Shown piece after piece: positions 1 to 8,693 of a stretch of 64,000 nucleotides of DNA (the stretch's first letter is position 1; each line of letters starts with the position of its first letter). The position numbers and the translations under genes are program-made. Location of the stretch: the NCBI RefSeq assembly GCF_043195105.1, contig NZ_JBAFWO010000006.1, one strand, 5' to 3'. Origin of the DNA: NCEH01 sp002257205. GTDB taxonomy: Bacteria > Pseudomonadota > Alphaproteobacteria > Rhizobiales > Xanthobacteraceae. The notes under the pieces are model-generated. The model did no database searches and was not told the DNA's origin. It was given only the letters and a program-made list of their open reading frames with translations.

Positions 1-145
1 CCTAAACATAGCATAATCAGGGGTTTTCACACAGCCTCGGGCGCAAAGCGGCCTTTCGCGAGGGCGTGTCGGGAAGGCAGCTTTGGGTCAACAGCGCCAT
101 TTGCGCGGTGCTACTCGATGTCGAGGTCTTCGGCGCCTTTCCCGA

Positions 146-685
146 TCAGCACCCACACCTCAACCCGGCCGCAAGCGCGTCCATCAGCATTGCAGCGTCC
201 TCGCCAGCCCGGTGCCGCACTTCGGCGTGCTCCAGCTGATCCCGTATCCCCTCGCTCACTTCATCGCCGAGTTCGCGAAGCAGACCATCCCAACTGCGCA
301 GCGTGAAGCTCGGCTTTATACCCGCCGCTTCGAACAGGGCATCCATCCAATAGGCGTCGAAGGGGCCGCTATCGCACCAAACTGGCCCCCTGCCGATCAG
401 CGTGTTCAGGGTCCTGGCGACGACCATCGGCGGCTCGGCTGTGGCAAGCTCGGCCCGATCGATGCCATGCACGTCTTGCGAGAGTTCGCTCCAATGGCCG
501 AAGTCGGTCCAATCCTGCGTCGGCCGGATAAGCGCCGACCACACCTGGATAGGCTCCTCCAGCGCCGGCCAGACGGCAACACCCACCTCGATGGGATATC
601 CGCCATCCTCCAAAGAACTCGCCTCAAAATCGATGATGCGGAGAGGCCACGGAATCGTCGGCAATTGCTGCTCCTTACCCGGCAT
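146..685 (-). CDS. DEDD-family 3'-5' exonuclease (DnaQ-like)
   Basis: A 179-residue protein with the hallmarks of the DnaQ-like DEDD exonuclease fold. Near the N-terminus it has IDFEAS, the D-x-E of motif ExoI. Near the C-terminus it has HRAGEDAAM, the H-x5-D arrangement of motif ExoIII in the DEDDh subgroup. The family removes nucleotides from the 3' end of DNA or RNA in the cytoplasm using two metal ions. The start is supported by a GGAGG about nine bases upstream of the ATG. It is too short to be a polymerase III epsilon subunit with its C-terminal tail, so it is a stand-alone nuclease. The substrate cannot be told from sequence. Confidence 0.75.
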   Translation of the reverse strand: MPGKEQQLPTIPWPLRIIDFEASSLEDGGYPIEVGVAVWPALEEPIQVWSALIRPTQDWTDFGHWSELSQDVHGIDRAELATAEPPMVVARTLNTLIGRGPVWCDSGPFDAYWMDALFEAAGIKPSFTLRSWDGLLRELGDEVSEGIRDQLEHAEVRHRAGEDAAMLMDALAAGLRCGC

Positions 686-763
686 CTGGAGAAACCTCCT
701 ACCCCCATATCTCGGATACCGCCACCTTGCTCCATGGGCTCGGGCGTCCGGACTGGCGGGAGC

Positions 764-935
764 TCACTCGGTGCAGTTCGCTATGGCGAGGTGGATGAGC
801 CGCCTGTCTCCTGAGACGCGGAAGCGCAGGGCATCCTGGAAGGAGAGCGCGACCACGGCTTCCAGATCTTGGAACGACGACACCCCTGAGACCTCCAGAA
901 CGGTAATGAGCTGGAACGGCGCCTCGGCGAGGCTT
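764..935 (-). pseudogene. Truncated duplicate of the C-terminus of the COG3904-like gene at 7500-8693
   Basis: The minus frame ending at 764 reads AEAPFQLITVLEVSGVS and later DALRFRVSGDRRLI, then IANCTE and stop. This closely matches the last 60 or so residues of the protein encoded at 7500-8693, which ends MANCAE. About 14 residues present in the full gene are missing here and nothing matches upstream of about 935. There is no plausible start codon with a ribosome site at the boundary. It is a decayed partial copy, not a working gene. Confidence 0.7.
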
Positions 936-1181
936 GGACACTGCGTGCTGGCATGCCGTCGCAAGCAGTGCCAGACGCCCTCCACAAGATGGTTCCGCGC
1001 AAGGCCACGTGCGTGGGAAATTCTCAAGATCGCACGAAGCCGACTCCACTTTCTTATCCAGACAAAATTCGAACCCGAATTTGAAATAAACTATTATTTT
1101 TCTGGCATCTTACATTAATTGAATTTTACCCCATTTTTAGATAGGTAAATTGCTCTGGGAAAAGATGCGATTATTTCATTC

Positions 1182-1436
1182 ATGAAGCAGAAAACGATAT
1201 CATCTTCTCAGCCGTTCGAAGTGCGCGGCATTGACGGTGTTCAGGCCGCCGGGGACAACATAGTGGAAACTGAAAACGAGCAGATTTCGGGCGTTTCCCA
1301 TGCCGCCTATCGGCTTGTGGCGACCAACCTGCACCTGCCTGCCGACTCCGCGTTGCACAGGCCCGGCCAGATTGTCCCGGTCAGCCAGAACGATCTCGAT
1401 GCAGCGCTGATGAGGGACCGTGACCAAACGCTGTGA
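1182..1436 (+). CDS. Small conserved hypothetical protein
   Basis: 84 residues with a pattern I associate with small Rhizobiales proteins of unknown role: an FEVRGIDGVQAAGDNIVETENE stretch (in part), then ISGVSHAAYRLVATNLHLP, and near the end VSQNDLDAALMRDRD. The order (short strand, acidic turn, aromatic-Arg helix, DLDAAL ending) fits that group. It lies 42 bases upstream of the DUF1488 gene on the same strand and could be co-transcribed. The ribosome site is weak. No signal peptide or membrane segment is visible. Function unknown; the call rests on remembered family resemblance. Confidence 0.5.
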   Translation: MKQKTISSSQPFEVRGIDGVQAAGDNIVETENEQISGVSHAAYRLVATNLHLPADSALHRPGQIVPVSQNDLDAALMRDRDQTL

Positions 1437-1478
1437 TGCCGCACTCTCGGCAAGCTCTGACCGTGAGTGGAAGCGACA

Positions 1479-1742
1479 ATGGCGCTTAATTTCCCTAACG
1501 TGAGCCGCAGCTTCGATATGGTGCGGAACTGCGTCTGCTTCTGGGGCTATGACGGTGCCTTCGAAGTCGCCTTCCAGGTGGAGACGGGGGCGCTGCGCCG
1601 CATCAAATCCGACGTGCAGGAGGATGAAGAGTCCCTGCTGCGGGTCTTCGACGGCAATCGCGTCCGCATTCAGAAGGTCGCGACCAGCGCTTATTCCAAG
1701 CGCCGCCAGAGCCATTACCGCCTGTCGGCGGCGGACTTCTAA
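1479..1742 (+). CDS. DUF1488 family protein
   Basis: 87 residues starting MALNFPNVSRSFD and continuing VCFWGYDGAFEVAFQVE, the opening typical of DUF1488 proteins, with LRRI following. The family is small, cytoplasmic and of unknown function in Alpha- and Betaproteobacteria. I place the start at the ATG at 1479, not the in-frame GTG at 1467, because the family begins MALNF and a GGAAG sits five bases before this ATG. It is convergent with the GH130 gene, whose stop is 20 bases away. No paralogue is visible in the window. Confidence 0.8.
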   Translation: MALNFPNVSRSFDMVRNCVCFWGYDGAFEVAFQVETGALRRIKSDVQEDEESLLRVFDGNRVRIQKVATSAYSKRRQSHYRLSAADF

Positions 1743-1762
1743 AAGCCCGCCCGCGCAGGCTC

Positions 1763-3061
1763 TCACCCTTCCATGAGACGCATCAGATCCGAGATCCTGA
1801 TGGTGGCGAAGTTCGAGAAGGTGTCGGAAACCGCATAGGGCAGGATGATCTGGTCCTTGTGCCGCATGGCCCCGCACGTATAGACCACATTCGGTACATA
1901 GCCCTCCCGCTCGGACGGTTCCGGCCGCACCAGCGGCTCGCGCGCGCGGGCCAGCACCTTGGACGGGTCGGCCTTGTCGAGCAGCACGGCACCGATGGCG
2001 TATTTGCGCACCGGGCCAACCCCATGGGTCAGGAGCAGCCAGCCTTCGTCGAGCTCGATCGGCGATCCGCAATTGCCGATCTGGACGAATTCCCAGGGAA
2101 ACTGCGGCCGCAAGATCAACTGCCCGCCGTCCCAGGAATAGAGATCATCGGACGTGATGAGATACAGATTCTCATTGTCCTGGCGCCCGATCATGGCGAA
2201 CCGGCCGTCGATCTTGCGCGGAAACAGCGCCATGCCCTTGTTGCGCGCCGCGCTGCCCCGCAATGGCGTCAGGCGGAAGGATGCGAAATCCTGGGTTTCC
2301 AGCAACTCCGAGCGGATCGCCTTGCCGCTATAGGCGGTATAGGTCGCGTAGAAGGTGCGCTGCCCTTCCTCTTCGAACGCAACGAAGCGCGCGTCCTCGA
2401 TCCCGTTGGATTGAGCTTCGGTCACCGGGAAGATCACCCGCTCGCTGATGTCTTCCTCCGCCCCGAAGATCACCTCCACATGCTCGCCCTCGGGGCCGGG
2501 CATCCGCGCCCGAATGGTCGGGGTGGAAGCCAGGCGCACGGTCGGATCGATGCTGACGCTGCCGTCGGCGGCGATGGTTCCCGATCGGAATGTCAGGGAG
2601 GAAATGTGCCCTTCGCCCACCGCCCGCAAGCTGAGGATGAAGCGTCGCCCGCCTTCCGGCGCCCCCGATTGGTCGGGGTGGGCAACGATGCTCGGATTGA
2701 ACAGGGCCGAGGCTTCGAAGGAATATTCGTGGAGAAAATAGGCCCCGACCAGGCGCCGCTGGGTGGCCGTGAAGAGGTCGTGCGCCGCGAGCGCCTCTTC
2801 CATTTCGTCGGCTCGGGCATCGAATGTGGCCAGCAGGTTGCGGTGCCGGCCCTGGAAATTCTCCAGCACATCGGCGAGCTGGCTCTCGGCGGTCTCCGCA
2901 TCGAGGGCGAGCACCCGGTCGACGATATGATTGGCCCGCGTCTTGTCGGTCGGGTTGAAGTCGCGCGGCTCGGTCGCGGGCTTGAAGGGCCGCACGACCA
3001 CGCGCGCAGGGTCCGGACGCAGGTAGAGCGCCTGCCGGTTCAAAAACATGGGATGGGACAC
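1763..3061 (-). CDS. Glycoside hydrolase family 130-type protein
   Basis: 432 residues resembling GH130 enzymes (mannoside phosphorylases and beta-1,2-mannosidases), a five-bladed propeller family. Visible family-type stretches are SNGIEDARF, RNKGMALFPRKIDGRFAM, QIGNCGSPIEL and GWLLLTHGVG. GH130 members cleave or phosphorolyse beta-linked mannosides. It is the third gene of a minus-strand operon with manA and a glycosyltransferase, 38 bases after the latter, consistent with mannose-based glycan turnover or synthesis. A GTG start at 3061 is used, with GAGG six bases upstream; an ATG at 3049 is the alternative. The exact mannoside linkage is not deducible. No signal peptide, so a cytoplasmic enzyme. 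Confidence 0.8.
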   Translation of the reverse strand: MSHPMFLNRQALYLRPDPARVVVRPFKPATEPRDFNPTDKTRANHIVDRVLALDAETAESQLADVLENFQGRHRNLLATFDARADEMEEALAAHDLFTATQRRLVGAYFLHEYSFEASALFNPSIVAHPDQSGAPEGGRRFILSLRAVGEGHISSLTFRSGTIAADGSVSIDPTVRLASTPTIRARMPGPEGEHVEVIFGAEEDISERVIFPVTEAQSNGIEDARFVAFEEEGQRTFYATYTAYSGKAIRSELLETQDFASFRLTPLRGSAARNKGMALFPRKIDGRFAMIGRQDNENLYLITSDDLYSWDGGQLILRPQFPWEFVQIGNCGSPIELDEGWLLLTHGVGPVRKYAIGAVLLDKADPSKVLARAREPLVRPEPSEREGYVPNVVYTCGAMRHKDQIILPYAVSDTFSNFATIRISDLMRLMEG

Positions 3062-3099
3062 GGCGGCCTCGGTTCGGTTGATGGTTCGCTGTCGGGCGA

Positions 3100-5385
3100 T
3101 CAGGCGCTCAGGGCGCGAAACGGGGCTGCCTGTGTTTGCTCGCCGCGCATCTGGGCAAGCTGGCGCATCTCTACCACGCTCAGGGCGAACGACACGACGG
3201 ATTCCCCGCCGCGGTTCTCATTCGGCCGGTCGCGATGCAGGCCATCGCGGCAACTCCCCGTTTCGACATCGACGAGCGATGCGGAAAGATCATTGCTGCC
3301 GAAGAACCAGGAGAAGGCCCGCTCGGCCTCTTCCCGCCATGTGGAATCGCCATCCGCATCCCATGCCGCGAGACATGCGGAAATGGTTGCGGCGGCCTCC
3401 ACGGGCTGCTGGTCGAAGGCCTCCGGCGGCGTCCGCACATCCGCGAACCCCTCGGTCCCCACGGGGCGGAACACGCCGGTCGCTGCGGTCTGGAGCGTCA
3501 CCAGCCAGCGGAGCGCCCGCAAGCCTGCCTCCACATAGTCCGGCGTGCCGCTGGACACGCCGGTCAGGATCAGCGCCTGGGGCAAGCGGGCGTTGTCGTA
3601 GGAGAGCCCTTCCTCGAACCACACCCAATCCTTGGTCTCCACCCGCCCCAGAAGCACCATCAGCCGGTCGGCGAGCAGAAGCCGCATGCGCTTCGCCGCC
3701 GGGTCGTCCGCATGTGCCGCGCAATACGCATCGAGGCCCAGCAAGGTGAACGCCCAGGCGCGGGGCGAGGAAAAGCCTTCCACCGTGCCCAGCGCCGCGC
3801 AGAACAGATCGGCCGCCCAGCGCCGGCGGGAGGCATTGTCGTCCAGGCGCGCACAGGTGCCGAGCGCCCACAGGGTCCTCCCGTGGCTGTCTTCGGAGCC
3901 GCTCTCTTCCAGCCAGCGGCGATCGAAGCTCATGAAATTGCGAAACCGTCGCAGGTCCGGGTTCCAGGCATGTTGCACGAACGCCGCGAAACGGGTCGTC
4001 ATGACCTCCGTCAAGGGTGCTTCGCCCGGGGCATTGAGGGCGCAGGCCAGCAGCAGGGCGCGCGCGTTATCGTCGACGCAATAGCCGTGGGACCGGTCGG
4101 GCACCGCATGCACGGCATGCTGGTAGAGGCCGGTATCGTCGCACATCGACAGAAAATGGCTGAGATGGAGAGTGGGCACCGGCGGGCGCACATGCGCCGG
4201 CGCACCCTGCGTGCGTTGGGCGATAACATTCAGGCGATGCGCGCGCCGCGCGTTTTCGAAGGTGGCGACGTAGCGTTCGGCGGTGCGCTCCCATGTCATG
4301 GAACGGCTGGCGGCATAGGCGCATTGGCGCATGGCCTCACGCCGCGCGTCATTGGTCAGAAGATCGGCGATTTCCGCACCGATGGCGGGGGAATCGCCGA
4401 ACGGCACGAGTGCGCCCCGGCCGGCGGCCAGAAGTTCCCGCGCGTGCCAATAGGGCGTGGAGACCACCGCCCGGCCGAGGCCGAAGCTGTAGGCCAAGGT
4501 GCCGGAGGTCATCTGCGCCTCGTTCAGGTACGGCGTCACATAGACATCGCACATGGAAATGAAGTCGAGCAGGGTCGGCTGGTCCACGAACTGGTCGAGA
4601 AACACCACGTGCGCCTCGACGCCGAGCGCCCGCGCCCGCGCCACCAGGCTCTCGCGATAGGCTTCGCCTTGCGTGCGCACGAGATTGGGATGGGTCGCGC
4701 CAAGCACCACATAGACCGCGTCCGGGCCCTGCTTCAGGACCGCCGGCATGGCATCGATCATCACCTCGATCCCCTTGTTCGGGGACAGAAGGCCGAAAGT
4801 GAGAATGACCGAACGGCCGGCGAACCCCCGTCTTGCCTTCGCGGCGCCGGGCGCGACGAAGGGAAAGTCGGGAATCCCATGGGGGATGACTTCGATCTTG
4901 TCCGGCGGCACGCGATAGACCGCGAGCAGGAGGTCGCGCCCCTTCTCGGCCATGACGACGAGCTTGGATGAGACGTTGACGATACGCTCCATCACGCGCC
5001 GCTGAGCGGCGTTGGGTTCCGCGAGCACGGTATGAAGCGTGGTCACGATGGGCATGTTCAGCCGCGACAGCAATGCCACGATATAGGCGCCCGCTTCCCC
5101 ACCGAAGATGCCGAATTCGTGTTGCAGGCTGACAACATCGATCTTGGCGCGATTCAATGTCTCCGCCGCACGGATATAATCTTCGATCCGGTCATCATTG
5201 ATCTGGACCATCACGGTGGAGGGATAATCATAGGCTTGATCATGGTCGTTCATGGCGACGATGGAGGTGGTGATCTGCGCCGGCGCAGCGGCGATGGCAT
5301 GCTGAAGATCGGTGGTGAATGTGGCTATGCCACAGCGGCGCGGCAGGGAATTGCCGATGAAGGCAACATGCTTGACTTGGGTCAC
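3100..5385 (-). CDS. Family 4-like glycosyltransferase fused to an (alpha/alpha)6-type domain
   Basis: 761 residues. The first 400 or so form a GT-B glycosyltransferase: HVAFIGNSLPRRCGIATFT at the start, a central LTFGLLSPNKGIEVMIDA donor-domain entry, and VVSTPYWHARELLAAGRGALVPFGD near the donor site. The second half, with HGYCVDDNARALL, LWALGTCAR, AWAFTLLGLDAY and WFEEGLSYDNARLPQALI, looks like a helical toroid of the six-hairpin glycosidase type. The GTG start overlaps the manA stop as GTGA, with GGAG ahead of it. A longer reading up to 5577 would run deep into manA and has no ribosome site. Position between manA and GH130 suggests it builds or remodels a mannose-containing glycan. Donor and acceptor are unknown. 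Confidence 0.78.
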   Translation of the reverse strand: MTQVKHVAFIGNSLPRRCGIATFTTDLQHAIAAAPAQITTSIVAMNDHDQAYDYPSTVMVQINDDRIEDYIRAAETLNRAKIDVVSLQHEFGIFGGEAGAYIVALLSRLNMPIVTTLHTVLAEPNAAQRRVMERIVNVSSKLVVMAEKGRDLLLAVYRVPPDKIEVIPHGIPDFPFVAPGAAKARRGFAGRSVILTFGLLSPNKGIEVMIDAMPAVLKQGPDAVYVVLGATHPNLVRTQGEAYRESLVARARALGVEAHVVFLDQFVDQPTLLDFISMCDVYVTPYLNEAQMTSGTLAYSFGLGRAVVSTPYWHARELLAAGRGALVPFGDSPAIGAEIADLLTNDARREAMRQCAYAASRSMTWERTAERYVATFENARRAHRLNVIAQRTQGAPAHVRPPVPTLHLSHFLSMCDDTGLYQHAVHAVPDRSHGYCVDDNARALLLACALNAPGEAPLTEVMTTRFAAFVQHAWNPDLRRFRNFMSFDRRWLEESGSEDSHGRTLWALGTCARLDDNASRRRWAADLFCAALGTVEGFSSPRAWAFTLLGLDAYCAAHADDPAAKRMRLLLADRLMVLLGRVETKDWVWFEEGLSYDNARLPQALILTGVSSGTPDYVEAGLRALRWLVTLQTAATGVFRPVGTEGFADVRTPPEAFDQQPVEAAATISACLAAWDADGDSTWREEAERAFSWFFGSNDLSASLVDVETGSCRDGLHRDRPNENRGGESVVSFALSVVEMRQLAQMRGEQTQAAPFRALSA

Positions 5386-6341
5386 GGTCGCATCTCCGGA
5401 GCGCGGAAGGATGTGTCCGCTGGGGAAGGGAAAACTTGGGTCGGGGCGGCGAAACCGGCGGTCCGCGCTGCCGCCGCCGACAGCTCGGGCGCAGCCAGCA
5501 GATCCGGTTGCGGCGCATCGGCGGCATATGCGATCAACGCCTTCGCGCCGCGCAGGCCGGCCTTGATCGGCGCGCATTCCCCCTGCAGGAAGATCGCGCC
5601 GCCGACCGCCACGTCGAGGCCGCCGACGCGGGCGTTGCCTTTGAGCATCAGCATCCAGGTCTCGTGCGGCGCGTCCAGCGACCAGGCTACGCCGGGGGCA
5701 AGATCGACCCGTTCAAGGACAAAATAAGGCGTGGCCGCCAGCAAGGTCCGGCCGTTGCCCAGTGCACGCGGCGCCGCTTGCGGGGAAAGCGGCGCCATAT
5801 GTGTTGCGGCGACGGCCTGGTCGGCATGCAGTTCACGCGTGCGGCCATAGTCGAAAAGGCGAAAGGTCACGTCGCTGCGCTGTTGGATTTCGGCGATGAC
5901 GAGACCAGCTCCGATCGCGTGGATGGTTCCGGCGGGGACACAGACCACATCGCCTTTGAGCACGTCGCGCCATTCGATGCGCTCGGCGATCGAGTGATCT
6001 TCGATCGCGGTGCGCAATTGTGGTGGCGTAAGCGGACCGTTCAGGCCGACGGCTACCTGCGCGCCGGGCCTGGCGGAAAGGATGTACCAAGCTTCCGTCT
6101 TACCGTGTTCCTGGCCGAGAGTACGCGCGAACGCATCATCGGGATGGACCTGGATCGACAGGGGCTGAGTGGTGAACAACAGCTTGAGAAGCAGGGCCGT
6201 CTCGGGAGCATGCGGATCGGCACGCTCGAACCAGAGTTCGCCGATGGCACCGTCGACAGGGGCGATGGTGCGCCACGGCAGCAGGTCGGTGCTGCCCCAT
6301 GGCTTGCGAACCACGCGCACGCAGGCCTGTTCGATTGCCAT
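5382..6341 (-). CDS. manA: Class I mannose-6-phosphate isomerase
   Basis: 319 residues of the type I phosphomannose isomerase cupin. Zinc ligands and active-site motifs are visible: LSIQVHPDD, GKTEAWYIL, and VPAGTIHAIG followed by EIQQRSDVTFRLFDYGR. The enzyme interconverts fructose-6-phosphate and mannose-6-phosphate, feeding GDP-mannose synthesis. The start ATG at 6341 has GAGGAG eight bases upstream. It is first in a three-gene operon and overlaps the next gene by four bases, so translation is probably coupled. Length is typical of the short bacterial form. The last 60 residues are Ala/Pro-rich and less conserved. Confidence 0.9.
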   Translation of the reverse strand: MAIEQACVRVVRKPWGSTDLLPWRTIAPVDGAIGELWFERADPHAPETALLLKLLFTTQPLSIQVHPDDAFARTLGQEHGKTEAWYILSARPGAQVAVGLNGPLTPPQLRTAIEDHSIAERIEWRDVLKGDVVCVPAGTIHAIGAGLVIAEIQQRSDVTFRLFDYGRTRELHADQAVAATHMAPLSPQAAPRALGNGRTLLAATPYFVLERVDLAPGVAWSLDAPHETWMLMLKGNARVGGLDVAVGGAIFLQGECAPIKAGLRGAKALIAYAADAPQPDLLAAPELSAAAARTAGFAAPTQVFPSPADTSFRAPEMRP

Positions 6342-6429
6342 GATCGTCTCCTCGACCGTGCCGCTGAGATCGGGACGATCTGAGACCGGGCATGTTCATT
6401 CGTTTGGCGCGATGCGCCAGCCGCAGCGG

Positions 6430-6738
6430 TCAGTGACGCCGGTTCGGCACAGCGGACGAAATGTCGCCGGTGACGTCCACATGGGCTGCATCGCTCTCCA
6501 GACGCAGCTCCTTATCGGAAAAGGTCAGGTTCAGCAGGCGCCCGTCGTCGGTCAGTAGTTGAACCACCCGCCGACCGAACACCCCACGCAGGGCCGCCGG
6601 CGAAAGCCGGATTTCCCCAGAACTGGTGATGCCGACGGGTGCATTGAAGAAGCTGTCGAAGTCATAGGTCGCGCGACCTATTTCCTGCCCGTCGCACCTC
6701 AGCACGCCCTCGCCCGCAACTCCACCGATATAGCGCAT
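6430..6738 (-). CDS. Hypothetical protein
   Basis: 102 residues starting MRYIGGVAGEGVLRCDG. The start at 6738 is chosen for its GGAG eight bases upstream; a longer frame to 6891 has basic, unconserved sequence. The protein alternates short beta-like stretches (EIGRATYDFD, GITSSGEIRLSPAALRGVFGRRVVQLLTDDGRLLNLTFS), suggesting a small all-beta fold. No signal peptide or membrane helix. It sits 88 bases upstream of manA on the same strand and could belong to the same transcript. I do not recognise the family. Confidence 0.6.
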   Translation of the reverse strand: MRYIGGVAGEGVLRCDGQEIGRATYDFDSFFNAPVGITSSGEIRLSPAALRGVFGRRVVQLLTDDGRLLNLTFSDKELRLESDAAHVDVTGDISSAVPNRRH

Positions 6739-7329
6739 GGTAAACACTCCACTACATTGGATATATTTCTTGCTCCTATGGATACGACATCGCTTCTTTC
6801 GATGGCGATCCACGCAGTACCGCTCTACCGCACGTCGGATTTCCGAAGACGGCAACAGAAATAGGAAAGACCGGTACGCAAGGGTTGGCACAAGCGTGCG
6901 TCTGCTAGATTTTCGCCAGCATCTATATATCTAAACGACAAAACACACACGAAAGTCCCAATATCATATTATCAATAGTAAGCCGAAACATCGAAATTAC
7001 AAGATTTTCATCGAAATTTAGGCTTATTTTTTCAGAAAATTGTTCGGAACAATAAAGATATTTACTCTTCGTAATTCCAAATTTTTCTTCCGCCACTCCA
7101 GCGTGATGCAACATTTACATCGTGTAAGAAGTTCCTTTTATGAGCCAACGCCAGCCTTGGCTTACCCCTTAAGAGCCATCCAACACAGCGCTGCGGGATC
7201 AAGAAGCGAAGGCTTAGGGTTCGCGACAGCACTGACTGTGCGCTTTCCTCAAAACCATATCTCGCCACCCAGGTGGCGCCCCCTCGCTTGGCCGGACGAT
7301 GACATATATGATTCCAATCTTCGAGCGTG
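6739..7329. other. Non-coding, partly AT-rich stretch
   Basis: About 590 bases without a convincing gene. Roughly 6900-7140 is markedly AT-rich compared with the surrounding sequence. Frames here are short and lack ribosome sites. It holds the upstream region of the gene at 6430-6738 at its left end. I see no clear terminator or RNA gene. Confidence 0.5.
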
Positions 7330-7464
7330 TCATCGGATGACAGCCTTGTCGCTCGGCAACATGGCGATGGAATAGGGGCGCCGGGATTGTCCATCGACAC
7401 CGTTCTTGATGATCCAGGCGACAGGCGTTGCGGCGAGCACGGACGCCATGAGTGCGGCAATCAT
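7330..7464 (-). CDS. Possible 44-residue small membrane peptide
   Basis: A short frame starting MIAALMASVLAATPVAWIIK, one hydrophobic N-terminal segment followed by a polar tail ending KAVIR. It has AAAGGA seven to eight bases before the ATG, and lies 35 bases downstream of the COG3904-like gene on the same strand. The hydrophobic start would suit a small membrane protein or a cleaved signal. Evidence is limited to the ribosome site and position. Confidence 0.35.
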   Translation of the reverse strand: MIAALMASVLAATPVAWIIKNGVDGQSRRPYSIAMLPSDKAVIR

Positions 7465-7499
7465 ATCTGTGGTTCCTTTGATGGGCAGGGACGCGGAAG

Positions 7500-8693
7500 T
7501 CACTCCGCGCAGTTCGCCATGGCGAGGGGAATGAGACGTCGGTCTCCGGCGACGCGGAAGCGCAGGGCGTCCTGGATCGACCAATCGGCGCGGGAGAGAT
7601 CGCCGGCGTCTTGGAACGAGACCGCGACCACGGCTTCCAGCTCCTGGAATGACACCCCCGAGACCTCCAGGATTGCGATGAGCTGGAACGGCGCCTCGGC
7701 GGTGGGGCTGGGCTTGATGTCGAGCACGCGCGCTGAGACTTTGAGCGTGCCGCCGCGCTCGAAGCGCACCTCCATGTCGAGGTTTTCCAGCATGCTCAGC
7801 ACATCATCCGCCCGGCTGGTTTTTTGGCCCAGAGCGGTATCGCGCGAGCCCGGCTGGAACACCAAGGCCACGAGCGGGGTCTTGCGGCCTTTGCGACAGA
7901 ACAGGCGCAGGCGGGTCGTGTCGTCGAAGCGGCTGCTGGCGACTTCGGCAGTGGCGCCGATCGCGGAGCCCATGCCTCCGGCGGCCTGCAGGCTGAGAGG
8001 GATATAACGGCGCGCGGTGTTGTCGATATTCCAGGCCCGCATCTCGTCCGGGGTGAGCCAGTGGGGCGCGCCTTCCGGCGTCTTGGCCGCGAGCGCCAGG
8101 AAGCGGGGATCTATGCCCATGCTCAGCGTGTAGTCGATCAGCCGCCCCATGATCTGCTGGGTATAGGCCGTCGTGCCCGAGAAGGAGAATTGATGCACGC
8201 CGAGGCGGGTGCCGGTGGCGCCCTCGAAGCGGTCGAAGAGATCGCCCTGGTCCTCGGCGCCGGGGTCTTGCGCGATCATGTAGCGCTTCACGCCGCCGAG
8301 AATGGCATAGGCGCAAGCGCCGATGCAGACCTCCCCGAGGCTGGTGCCGAAGCCCGCCTTGCGGATCAGTTCGCCCAGCTTGGCGGCGGAGGCGAGATCC
8401 CCGCCCGGCGAGACGAACTGCAGCATGCCGCCATCGGGATTGTCGCGGGCGAAGGCGGCGAAGGCCTGCGGCGTCTCCGGCGTGATCATGCCGACGGCGA
8501 GGTCTGCGCGCTCGACGGCATTGCCGCTGCAGATCGCGCTCGGCGGGGAGAAGAAGCGCATGGGCTTGCGCAAATCGGCGGGGCGATAGTCCGGCGCATC
8601 GCAATCCGGCTCTTCCGCCAATGCCTGGGTTGACGAAGCCGCCAGCGCCAGGATGGCGACGGCGGCAACGCTTGCGAAGATGCGCGAGATCAT
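7500..8693 (-). CDS. Secreted ClpP/crotonase-fold protein, COG3904-like
   Basis: 397 residues with a clear Sec signal peptide (MISRIFASVAAVAILALA, cleavage near ALAEE). The middle has FVSPGGDLASAAKLGELIRKAGFGTS at residues 94-119 and VCIGACAYAILGG at about 122-134, the two signature stretches of periplasmic ClpP-like proteins. In many relatives the second stretch reads C-x-S-A-C with Ser as putative nucleophile; here the Ser position is Gly, so peptidase activity is doubtful. The C-terminal 120 residues form a separate domain, copied in part at 764-935. The ATG overlaps the stop of the upstream membrane gene as ATGA, so the two are translationally coupled. Confidence 0.65.
   Translation of the reverse strand: MISRIFASVAAVAILALAASSTQALAEEPDCDAPDYRPADLRKPMRFFSPPSAICSGNAVERADLAVGMITPETPQAFAAFARDNPDGGMLQFVSPGGDLASAAKLGELIRKAGFGTSLGEVCIGACAYAILGGVKRYMIAQDPGAEDQGDLFDRFEGATGTRLGVHQFSFSGTTAYTQQIMGRLIDYTLSMGIDPRFLALAAKTPEGAPHWLTPDEMRAWNIDNTARRYIPLSLQAAGGMGSAIGATAEVASSRFDDTTRLRLFCRKGRKTPLVALVFQPGSRDTALGQKTSRADDVLSMLENLDMEVRFERGGTLKVSARVLDIKPSPTAEAPFQLIAILEVSGVSFQELEAVVAVSFQDAGDLSRADWSIQDALRFRVAGDRRLIPLAMANCAE

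Noticed and set aside
1200..2072. 290-codon minus frame
   Set aside because: It runs across the end of the GH130 gene in another frame, the DUF1488 gene and the small conserved gene; no family resemblance or ribosome site.
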